Origin: Pseudonocardia sp.
GTDB lineage: Bacteria; Actinomycetota; Actinomycetes; Mycobacteriales; Pseudonocardiaceae
Direction: 5' to 3'
NCBI GenBank assembly: GCA_030147065.1
Contig: JASLAP010000320.1
Location: forward strand, 1-6,237
DNA length: 6,237 nucleotides
Part shown: one piece after another, positions 1 to 4,868 of the stretch
How the letters are laid out: the number at the start of each line of letters is the position of its first letter
Position numbering within the stretch: position 1 is the first letter of the stretch
Position numbers and translations under genes: made by a program
Notes under the pieces: model-generated
Seen by the model: only the letters and a program-made list of their open reading frames with translations
What the model was told of the DNA's origin: nothing
Database searches by the model: none

Positions 1-120
1 CCCACGCTCTCGCTGCGCGGCATCGACACCGCCGCGGACTACCGGCTCGTCGAGGACGACCCGCGCTACTACCTGGACTACACCGGCACGGGCAACTCGC
101 TGAACGTGCGCAACCCGCAC
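1..120 (+). CDS. glgX: GlgX-type glycogen debranching enzyme, internal fragment (copy A)
   Basis: Frame 1 is open from the first base and reads as an internal piece of a GH13 glycogen debranching enzyme (isoamylase type, which removes alpha-1,6 branches from glycogen). It contains TLSLRGID, VEDDPRYY and DYTGTGNSLNVRNPHV, the stretch that lies just before the catalytic core in this family. The match stops after NVRNPHV, where the expected continuation (LQLIMDSLRYW-like) is missing and the reverse complement of another glgX begins. The fragment matches the minus-strand copy at 116-225 with 11 differences in 110 positions. Most of these are third-position changes, and three alter the amino acid (Thr/Asn, Asp/Tyr, Leu/Met). 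The two copies therefore look like independently maintained coding sequences. The N-terminal part lies beyond the left edge and the catalytic part is absent. Identity is confident; whether this joint exists in a genome is doubtful. Confidence 0.82.
106..120. repeat. Fold-back palindrome at the junction of two glgX copies
   Basis: GTGCG-CAACC-CGCAC forms the centre of a much larger inverted repeat whose arms are 1-110 and 116-225, with a 5-nt loop. The inner 20 nt of each arm pair perfectly, and overall identity between the arms is 99 of 110. Plus-strand GlgX homology continues through the loop to position 120, while minus-strand GlgX homology ends at 116. The joint therefore lies in a microhomology of about 5-7 nt (CGCAC, possibly CGCACGT). 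Confidence 0.9.
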
Positions 121-1071
121 GTTCAGCGAGTTGCCGGTGCCGGTGTAGTCCATGTAGTAACGCGGGTCGTCCTCGACCAGGCGGTAGTACGCCGCGTTGT
201 CGATGCCGCGCAACGACAGCGTCGGGCCCATGTGGTTGCCCTCGGCCGTGTGGTTGTAGACGACGTCGAGGATCACCTCGATGCCCGCGTCGTGCAGGTC
301 GCGGACCATCGCCTTGAACTCCTGCACCTGGTTGCCCGGGGGCAGCCCGGTGCTCCGCGTGGCGTAGGCGTGGTGCGGGGCCAGGTAGGCGATGGTGTTG
401 TAGCCCCAGTAGTTGGACAGCCCCTTCTCCTGCAGGTGGTGGTCGTTGAGGAACTCGTGCACCGGCATGAGCTCGACCGCGGTCACCCCCAGGCCCTTGA
501 GGTGCTCGATCATCACCGGGTGGGCCAGTCCGGTGTAGGTGCCGCGCAGCTCCGGCGGGATGTCCGGGTGGGCGATGGTCAGCCCGCGCACGTGCGCCTC
601 GTAGATGACCGTCTCGTGGTACGGGATGCGCGGGGCCCGGTCGGTCCCCCAGTCGAAGAACGGGTTGACCACCACCGACTTGGGCACGAACGCCGCCGAG
701 TCGGCGTCGCTGCGGCCGTCCGGGTCGCCGAACGGGTAGCCGAACACCGCCTCGTTCCAGCGCACCGGGCCGTCCAGGGCCTTGGCGTAGGGGTCGACGA
801 GCAGCTTGGCCGGGTTGCAGCGCCGCCCGGTCGCCGGGTCGTAGGAGCCGTGCACCCGGTAGCCGTAGCGCTGACCCGGCTGGACGGTCGGCATGTAGCC
901 GTGCCAGACGAACCCGTCGACCTCGTGCAGCTCGACCCGGGTCTCCTTGCCGCGCGGGCTGAACAGGCAGAGCTCGACCTTGTCGGCGGCCTCGGAGAAC
1001 AGCGCGAAGTTGGTCCCGGAGCCGTCGTACGTGGCACCGAGGGGGTAGGCGTGGCCCGGCCACGGCCGCAT
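116..1071 (-). CDS. glgX: GlgX-type glycogen debranching enzyme, N-terminal part (copy B, truncated)
   Basis: The visible protein has 319 residues (family length is about 700) and would act on glycogen or branched maltodextrins in the cytoplasm. Residues about 5-95 form the CBM48-like N-terminal domain (AYPLGATYDGSGTNFALFS, then YGYRVHG and NPAKLLVDPYAKAL). The GH13 barrel then begins with YEAHVRGLT (158-165), VELMPVHEF (199-207), NYWGYN (220-225) and DVVYNHTAEG (269-278, conserved region I). It ends at TGTGNSLNVR, before the catalytic Asp, Glu and Asp regions, so this piece would be inactive alone. Past 116 the frame stays open to the window edge but reads antisense of copy A. I chose the ATG at 1071 because GGAGGAG lies 6 nt upstream; another in-frame ATG at 1089 lacks such a site. 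The oxidoreductase gene lies 110 nt upstream on the same strand, with a strong hairpin between them. The truncation may be real or an assembly chimera. Confidence 0.88.
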
Positions 1072-1159
1072 GGGCTGCTCCTCCGACATCTCACCGAACA
1101 GGTTGGCGAACGAGTGCCCGTCCGAGCACCGCAAGAGGTTACCGGTGCGGCGGAACCGA

Positions 1160-1177
1160 CGGCGCCACGTGGCGCCG
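1160..1177 (-). terminator. 18-bp perfect palindrome, probable hairpin terminator
   Basis: CGGCGCCACGTGGCGCCG is fully self-complementary. As RNA it would form a 7-bp GC stem with an ACGT loop. It lies 4 nt past the minus-strand oxidoreductase stop codon and about 90 nt before the glgX start. No U-tract follows, which is common for actinobacterial terminators. Because it is a perfect palindrome containing CCACGTGG, it could instead be an operator for glgX. Confidence 0.5.
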
Positions 1178-1181
1178 GCGC

Positions 1182-1643
1182 TCATGCCAGATGTGCCGGG
1201 AAGCCGCCGGTGGCCACCGGGCCCCACCGGGTCGGGGTGATCCGGATCAGCGCCTTGCCCTGGGCGGTCATCGCCGAGCGGTACTCGGCCCAGTCCGGGT
1301 GCTCGCCGGAGATGGACCGGTAGTAGTCGACCAGCGGCTCCAGCGCCTCGGGCAGCCGCAGCAGCTCGGCGTCCCCGTCGACCTGCACCCACGGGCCGTT
1401 CCAGTCGTCGGACAGCACCAGCACCGACGCGGTCCCGTGCCGCCCGACGTTGACCGCCTTGGCCCGCTCCGGGTAGGTCGCGACGACGATCCGGCCCTCC
1501 GCGTCGACCCCGGCGGACACCGGCGAGCCCTGCCAGGTCCCGTCGATGCGCTGGGTGAGCAGGATCATGCGGTGCCGGGGGCGGATGAAGTCGAGCATGC
1601 CGTCGCGGTCGACGTCGGTGTTCGTGGCGATGGTCCGAGGCAT
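1182..1643 (-). CDS. PPOX-class (probably F420-dependent) oxidoreductase
   Basis: This is a 153-residue protein of the split beta-barrel flavin/deazaflavin family. Family members bind F420 or FMN and reduce small substrates in the cytoplasm; the substrate here is unknown. Features seen include LDFIRPRHRMILLTQR (17-32), GSPVSAGVDAEGRIVVATYP (39-58), the cofactor-contact-like RAKAVNVGRHG (60-70), WVQVDGDAELL (85-95) and the C-terminal signature KALIRITPTRWGPVATGGFP (130-149), which resembles mycobacterial Rv1875-like proteins. It is full length for the family. The start is ATG at 1643. No Shine-Dalgarno sequence precedes it, but a TATCGT hexamer ends 7 nt upstream, so the mRNA is probably leaderless. 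The gene diverges from the HIT gene across 63 nt. F420 rather than FMN is inferred from family resemblance and not proven. Confidence 0.88.
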   Translation of the reverse strand: MPRTIATNTDVDRDGMLDFIRPRHRMILLTQRIDGTWQGSPVSAGVDAEGRIVVATYPERAKAVNVGRHGTASVLVLSDDWNGPWVQVDGDAELLRLPEALEPLVDYYRSISGEHPDWAEYRSAMTAQGKALIRITPTRWGPVATGGFPAHLA

Positions 1644-1650
1644 GATCGGG

Positions 1651-1656
1651 ACGATA
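1651..1656 (-). promoter_or_regulatory. -10 hexamer TATCGT, leaderless promoter of the oxidoreductase gene
   Basis: Read on the minus strand, TATCGT fits the actinobacterial TAnnnT -10 pattern. It ends 7 nt before the ATG at 1643, which puts the predicted transcription start at or one base before the start codon. I see no convincing -35 element. Confidence 0.45.
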
Positions 1657-1660
1657 GTCT
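1655..1660 (+). promoter_or_regulatory. -10 hexamer TAGTCT, candidate promoter of the HIT-phosphatase operon
   Basis: TAGTCT fits TAnnnT and would start transcription near 1667, giving a leader of about 40 nt before the GTG at 1707. It overlaps the minus-strand hexamer at 1651-1656, so polymerase binding for the two divergent genes would be mutually exclusive. No clear -35 element is visible. Confidence 0.35.
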
Positions 1661-1706
1661 CGGTCCCCGTGACCGACCTTGCGCGCCGATCGGACGGGGT
1701 CGTCCG

Positions 1707-2132
1707 GTGAGCACCCTCTTCACGAAGATCATCGACGGCGACCTGCCGGGCCGGTTCGTCTGGTCCGACGAGCACGCCGTCGGCTTCCTGTCGATCAACC
1801 CGCTGGGCCCGGGGCACACCCTGGTGGTGCCGCGGGCCGAGGTCGACCACTGGGTCGACGCCGACCCCGGGCTGGTGGCGCACCTCTCGGTGGTCGCCCA
1901 GGCGATCGGTGCCGCGGTCGCACGGGTGTGGCAGCCACCGCGGGTCGGGCTGATCGTGGCCGGGTTCGAGGTGCCGCATCTGCACCTGCACGTGTTCCCG
2001 GCCTGGGACATGGGCGCGTTCGACTTCTCCGCGGCCGCCGCCTCGGTCGACCCGGCCGAGCAGGACGGGCACCGCGACACCCTGCGGGCGGCGCTGCGCG
2101 AGGCCGGGCACGGCCCGAACGTCCCGGACTGA
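1707..2132 (+). CDS. HIT-family nucleotide hydrolase/transferase
   Basis: This is a 141-residue protein of the histidine-triad superfamily, whose members hydrolyse or transfer nucleoside monophosphates (for example AMP-lysine or Ap4A-type substrates) through a histidine nucleophile. The N-terminus TLFTKIIDGDLPGRFVWSDE is typical of small Hint-like proteins. FLSINPLGPGHTLVVPR (27-43) is the nucleotide-pocket region, and VPHLHLHVFP (89-98) is the His-x-His-x-His triad, with His91, His93 and His95; His93 is the expected nucleophile. The start is GTG at 1707, with GGACGGGG about 7-8 nt upstream. An in-frame extension to 1191 exists but has no family similarity and is antisense to the oxidoreductase gene. 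The phosphatase gene begins one base after this stop, so the two are probably co-transcribed. The physiological substrate cannot be told from sequence. Confidence 0.9.
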   Translation: MSTLFTKIIDGDLPGRFVWSDEHAVGFLSINPLGPGHTLVVPRAEVDHWVDADPGLVAHLSVVAQAIGAAVARVWQPPRVGLIVAGFEVPHLHLHVFPAWDMGAFDFSAAAASVDPAEQDGHRDTLRAALREAGHGPNVPD

Positions 2133-2133
2133 C

Positions 2134-2763
2134 GTGCAGCTCGTCCTGGTCCGCCACGCCCTGCCCGAGCGGGTCGACGCCCCGGCCGATGGTGCGACCA
2201 CCCGCGCCGACCCCGGGCTGACCCCGCTGGGCCACGCCCAGGCGGCCCGGCTGGTGGACGTCCTCGGTGCCGGCGCGGACGCGCTCTACAGCAGCCCGAT
2301 GGCCCGGGCCCGGGCCACCGCGGCCCCGCTGGCACGGGCGACGGGGCAGCCGGCGACCGTGCTCGACGACCTGCGCGAGTACGACGCCGACGCCGCCCAC
2401 TACGTCCCGGTGCACGAGATGGCCCGGCACGACCCGGCGGCCTGGCAGCGGATGCTGGCCGGCCACCTGCCCCCGCACGTGGACACCGCGGCCTTCGGCG
2501 ACCGGGTCGCCGCGGCCGTCGAGGAGGTCGTGGCGGCGCACCCCGGCCGGGAGACGGCGGTCCTGGTCGCGCACGCCGGGGTGATCAACGTCTGGCTGGC
2601 CCGGCTGCTCGGGCTGGACCGCCCGCTGGTGTTCCCGCTCGACTACACCGGCATCACCCGGGTGCTGGCCGGGCGCGACGGCCGCCGGGTGGTGCGGTCG
2701 GTCAACGAGACCGGGCACGTGGCCGACCTGCTGTCCGTCCACTCGGCCGAGCCCGCCGGCTGA
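2134..2763 (+). CDS. Histidine phosphatase (phosphoglycerate mutase-like) family protein
   Basis: This 209-residue protein belongs to the histidine phosphatase branch-1 superfamily, which removes phosphate from small molecules through a phosphohistidine intermediate. LVLVRHALPE (3-12) carries the signature Arg7-His8, with His8 the nucleophile. LTPLGHAQAARL (29-40) and YSSPMARARATA (52-63) supply the phosphate-pocket Arg58. LREYDAD (80-86) contains the probable acid Glu82, and VLVAHAGVIN (143-152) holds the second catalytic His147. The set is complete, so the enzyme should be active. The RHG motif is RHA here, which is tolerated in the family. GTG at 2134 must be the start because the RH motif normally lies within the first ten residues. 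The ribosome-binding site is poor, so translation is probably coupled to the HIT gene one base upstream. A role in nucleotide or sugar-phosphate clearance is inference. Confidence 0.9.
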   Translation: MQLVLVRHALPERVDAPADGATTRADPGLTPLGHAQAARLVDVLGAGADALYSSPMARARATAAPLARATGQPATVLDDLREYDADAAHYVPVHEMARHDPAAWQRMLAGHLPPHVDTAAFGDRVAAAVEEVVAAHPGRETAVLVAHAGVINVWLARLLGLDRPLVFPLDYTGITRVLAGRDGRRVVRSVNETGHVADLLSVHSAEPAG

Positions 2764-2890
2764 GGCCGCCGGTCGCCGGTCGTCGCTCCGAGCGGTGTCC
2801 GGAGTCACAGATGCGACCCCACGGGTGGTCGGAGGGGGCGCGGGCGTCCCGGGCGGACCACGGCGCGCTGCCGCTGCGCTACCGCTTTCC

Positions 2891-2896
2891 TACCCT
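2891..2896 (+). promoter_or_regulatory. -10 hexamer TACCCT, candidate promoter of the MFS gene
   Basis: TACCCT lies in a locally less GC-rich stretch (GCTTTCCTACCC). Its predicted +1 falls at 2903, which is the first base of a GTG in frame with the MFS gene, so a leaderless transcript is possible. A CTGCCG hexamer 17 nt upstream is only a weak -35. Confidence 0.4.
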
Positions 2897-2944
2897 CGGT
2901 GTGTGGCCTCGGCCGGATCGGCCGCGCGAGGGGGTGCGACCGGG

Positions 2945-4186
2945 ATGGCGGACGGGCAGCCGCGGGGCGTACTGGCCGTCGCCGAGTTCCGGGTCGTCTG
3001 GCTGGCCGAGCTGGCCTCGGTGGTCGGCGACCAGCTGGCCCGGGTCGCGCTGGTGGTCCTGGTGTTCGGGCGCACCGGCTCGGCGTCCTGGGCGGCGGTC
3101 ACCTACGCGCTGACGTTCCTGCCCGCGCTGGTCGGCGGGGTCGCCCTGGGCGGGCTGGCCGACCGGTTCCGGCGGCGCGAGGTCATGATCGTGGCCGACC
3201 TGCTGCGGGCCGGGCTGGTCGCGCTGATGGCCGTGCCCGGCCTGCCGCTGCCGGTGCTCTGCGGGCTGCTGGCCGTGGTGGTGCTGCTGGCCTCGCCGCA
3301 CACCGCCGCGCAGGGCGCGCTGCTGCCCCAGGTGCTGCCCGACCACCTCTACGAGCGCGGCCTCGCGGTGCGCCAGATCACCGGGCAGTGCGCCCAGCTG
3401 GCCGGCTTCGCCGCCGGCGGCGTGCTGGTCGCCGCGCTCGACCCGGCCACCGCGCTCCTGGTCAACGCCGCGACGTTCGTGTTGTCCGCGCTGCTGCTGC
3501 GTATCGGGGTGGCTGCCAGGGGACGCCCGCGACCACCGGCCGCGGCGCCCGGTCCGGCACCGACCCCGGGGGTCGTCGCGGTGATCCGGGAGATCGCCGC
3601 CGACCCGCCCCGGCGGGCGCTGGTGCTGCTGGCCTGGCTGGTCGGCTGCTACGTCGTGCCCGAGGCGCTGGCCGCGCCGTACGCCGCGCAGATCGGCGCC
3701 GGCCCGGCCGCGGTCGGGTTGCTGATGGCCGCCGACCCGCTGGGCAGCGTGCTGGGGGCCTGGCTGTTCGTGCGCTTCGTGCCCGACGAGGTGCGGGCCC
3801 GGCTGGTCGGCGTGCTCGCCGTGGCAGCCGGCGTCCCGCTGCTCGGCATGGCCTTCGCCCCGGGCCTGCCGGTCGCGCTGCCGCTGCTGGCGGTCTCCGG
3901 CATGGCCTCGGCGGCGTACCTGCTGCAGACCCAGGCCGGCTTCGTCCGGGCCACCCCCGACGGCAGTCGCGGCCGGGCGATCGGGGTGGCCGCGTCCGGG
4001 ATCGTGGCCGGGCAGGGGCTGGCCGTCCTGGTCGGCGGGGTCCTGGCCGACCACTGGAGTGCTGCAGCCGCCATCGCCGCGTCCGGTGGGGCGGGCGCAC
4101 TGCTCTCCCTCGGCGGCGCGGTGCTCTGGCACCGCGCCCGCCGCGGGGGGATGCCGACCGCGACCGGGGTCGTGGCGGGCGGTTGA
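2945..4186 (+). CDS. MFS transporter (multidrug/siderophore-exporter-like, 12 helices)
   Basis: From ATG 2945 the protein has 413 residues, normal for a 12-helix major facilitator. It starts with EFRVVWLAELASVVGDQLARVAL, typical of MFS_3/EntS-like exporters. The motif-A loop between helices 2 and 3 is clear: GGLADRFRRREVM. Further hydrophobic segments follow in two six-helix halves, joined by a Pro/Ala-rich linker (GRPRPPAAAPGPAPTPG). The second half includes SRGRAIGVAASGIVAGQGLAVLVGG. It would be a cytoplasmic-membrane, proton-driven efflux pump; the substrate is unknown. ATG 2945 has GAGGGGG about 10 nt upstream. GTG 2903, in frame and 14 codons earlier, sits exactly at the +1 of a TACCCT promoter and is a credible alternative. 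The stop is 7 nt from the stop of the convergent minigene array, so the transporter could export the array's product, but this is speculation. Confidence 0.88.
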   Translation: MADGQPRGVLAVAEFRVVWLAELASVVGDQLARVALVVLVFGRTGSASWAAVTYALTFLPALVGGVALGGLADRFRRREVMIVADLLRAGLVALMAVPGLPLPVLCGLLAVVVLLASPHTAAQGALLPQVLPDHLYERGLAVRQITGQCAQLAGFAAGGVLVAALDPATALLVNAATFVLSALLLRIGVAARGRPRPPAAAPGPAPTPGVVAVIREIAADPPRRALVLLAWLVGCYVVPEALAAPYAAQIGAGPAAVGLLMAADPLGSVLGAWLFVRFVPDEVRARLVGVLAVAAGVPLLGMAFAPGLPVALPLLAVSGMASAAYLLQTQAGFVRATPDGSRGRAIGVAASGIVAGQGLAVLVGGVLADHWSAAAAIAASGGAGALLSLGGAVLWHRARRGGMPTATGVVAGG

Positions 4187-4196
4187 CCGGGGGTCA
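4184..4196. terminator. Small hairpin shared by two convergent stop codons
   Basis: TGACCGGGGGTCA pairs TGACC with GGTCA around a 3-nt loop. Its left TGA is the MFS stop codon, and its right TCA is, on the minus strand, the TGA of the last minigene. A stem of only 5 bp with no U-tract is a weak terminator in either direction, so each transcript may run into the other gene. Confidence 0.3.
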
Positions 4197-4214
4197 CCAG
4201 CTCTTGTTGCGCAT
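4194..4214 (-). CDS. Minigene 5 (last): hexapeptide MRNKSW
   Basis: ATG, codons for Arg-Asn-Lys-Ser-Trp, then TGA. It is the only copy with an ATG start. GGAAGGA lies 6 nt upstream, an ideal distance. Its stop is 7 nt from the convergent MFS stop. A longer minus-strand frame from 4664 ends in this same peptide, but that frame holds no other copy in phase and has no recognisable domain. Function is unknown. Confidence 0.6.
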   Translation of the reverse strand: MRNKSW

Positions 4215-4257
4215 CGGGCGTCCTTCCGGGCCGGAGGGGAGGGGCGGGCGGTCGTGA

Positions 4258-4278
4258 TCACCAGCTCTTGTTGTGCAC
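4258..4278 (-). CDS. Minigene 4: hexapeptide MHNKSW
   Basis: GTG start, His at position 2 (CAC), then the invariant Asn-Lys-Ser-Trp-TGA. AGGAAGGA lies 6 nt upstream. The stop is followed by ATCAC, so TGATCAC departs from the TGACC seen after most other copies. This shows that conservation breaks just after the stop codon. Confidence 0.6.
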   Translation of the reverse strand: MHNKSW

Positions 4279-4324
4279 GTGACGTCCTTCCTGGTCCGTG
4301 GGGGTGCTGCGGGGTGTCCGGGGG

Positions 4325-4345
4325 TCACCAGCTCTTGTTGCGCAC
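4325..4345 (-). CDS. Minigene 3: hexapeptide MRNKSW
   Basis: GTG start, Arg at position 2, invariant Asn-Lys-Ser-Trp-TGA. The ribosome-binding site is AGGAGGAGGA, 6 nt upstream. It differs from the GGAAGGA of the neighbours but is at least as strong, which suggests selection for translation rather than for the DNA word. Confidence 0.6.
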   Translation of the reverse strand: MRNKSW

Positions 4346-4386
4346 GGCGGGTCCTCCTCCTGGTGGTGGGACGGTCGCGGACGGGG

Positions 4387-4407
4387 TCACCAGCTCTTGT
4401 TCTGCAC
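4387..4407 (-). CDS. Minigene 2: hexapeptide MQNKSW
   Basis: GTG start, Gln at position 2 (CAG), invariant Asn-Lys-Ser-Trp-TGA, with GGAAGGA 6 nt upstream. The change from CGC to CAG alters two bases of the codon, while the four following codons are untouched. Confidence 0.6.
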   Translation of the reverse strand: MQNKSW

Positions 4408-4449
4408 GGCAGGTCCTTCCGGGAGTGCCGACGGGGACCGGGCGGGGCG

Positions 4450-4470
4450 TCACCAGCTCTTGTTGCGCAC
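4450..4470 (-). CDS. Minigene 1 (first transcribed): hexapeptide MRNKSW
   Basis: GTG start, Arg at position 2, invariant Asn-Lys-Ser-Trp-TGA. It has the strongest ribosome-binding site of the set, AAAGGAGGT (4480-4488 on the minus strand), a near-complete match to the 16S rRNA tail about 10 nt before the start. It is the promoter-proximal copy, and no further copy is seen upstream to 4903. Confidence 0.6.
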   Translation of the reverse strand: MRNKSW

Positions 4471-4528
4471 GACGACTCGACCTCCTTTACGGGTGCTTCC
4501 GGAACCCTCTGGAATGGATCAACGAGGT

Positions 4529-4557
4529 CGCGTCCGGGAATGCTGCGAACGGACGCG
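4529..4557 (-). promoter_or_regulatory. 8-bp GC hairpin upstream of the minigene array
   Basis: CGCGTCCG (4529-4536) pairs perfectly with CGGACGCG (4550-4557) around a 13-nt loop. It lies about 60 nt before the first minigene start on the minus strand and could be a leader hairpin or attenuator. The right arm is part of a 10-bp palindrome, GGACGCGTCC (4551-4560), so it could also be a protein-binding site. No U-tract follows on either strand. Confidence 0.35.
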
Positions 4558-4838
4558 TCCGATGTACCGGGTGGCCTGACCCACGATGAATGCAATCGGG
4601 CCGGTGGTGACCTGGGTCTCGCTGAATCGGTGACCGTGTTCCAATTGCCCAATGAACTTCGCATTGCGCGAGCCCGTTCGTCAAGTCGGGTGTCCGGATT
4701 TCGGGACGGCTGGCGGCAAGATTCCGAGAATGCGGTCCAGCGCTTTTTCCGGGTAACCCGTACGGATGCCGCGGTTCCCGTTCAGTGGAAGGCCGAGGAT
4801 CGCATCCGGTGGTGCGGGTCACGTCGCTCGCCGGCGTG

Positions 4839-4868
4839 GTGACACGTTCCGGGCCGGTCGGCTACTGT
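4839..4868 (+). promoter_or_regulatory. Promoter of the diguanylate cyclase gene
   Basis: GTGACA (4839-4844) and TACTGT (4863-4868) are separated by 18 nt and resemble the -35 and -10 of a housekeeping sigma factor. Transcription would start near 4875, giving a leader of about 29 nt before the ATG at 4904. Confidence 0.5.

Larger units (their letters stand above)
4193..4490 (-). repeat. Array of five direct repeats, each a complete peptide minigene
   Basis: Five copies of a 21-23 nt element (plus-strand core TCACCAGCTCTTGTT) start at 4194, 4258, 4325, 4387 and 4450, spaced 64, 67, 62 and 63 nt. These spacings are not uniformly multiples of three, so no single reading frame passes through all copies and this is not one repetitive protein. 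On the minus strand every copy has a purine-rich ribosome-binding site, ATG or GTG, six codons and TGA. The 15 nt AACAAGAGCTGGTGA (Asn-Lys-Ser-Trp-stop) is invariant; the second codon is CGC three times, CAC once and CAG once. Spacers are GC-rich and mostly unrelated, except that the ribosome-binding site keeps its position with a changed sequence. Separate minigenes explain this better than CRISPR (no cas genes, element too short, spacers share the GGAAGGA motif). Confidence 0.75.

Noticed and set aside
106..1323. 405-residue plus-strand ORF
   Set aside because: It is the antisense shadow of glgX and part of the oxidoreductase gene, Arg/Val/His-rich with no domain. It starts inside the fold-back.
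2879..4261. 460-residue minus-strand ORF opposite the MFS gene
   Set aside because: Gln/Arg/His/Gly-rich low-complexity shadow. The plus frame shows 12 helices and the MFS motif A.
4193..4490. CRISPR array
   Set aside because: Repeats are only about 21-23 nt, the intervals are about 41-46 nt and share a purine-rich motif at a fixed place, and no cas genes are present. Coding as minigenes explains the conserved and variable parts.
4059..4589. Plus-strand proteins with repeated VTSSCCAR or GHQLLLRT motifs
   Set aside because: The repeat intervals (64, 67, 62, 63 nt) are not all multiples of three, so copies fall in different frames. These are translations of the reverse complement of the minigenes.
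4194..4664. 156-residue minus-strand protein ending in MRNKSW
   Set aside because: Only the last minigene is in this frame, the rest has no family resemblance, and the frame crosses the other four copies out of phase.
4273..4842. Possible small plus-strand gene in the 4491-4840 stretch
   Set aside because: Third-position GC is far below that of the real genes here, there is no ribosome-binding site or domain, and the frame begins inside the repeat array.
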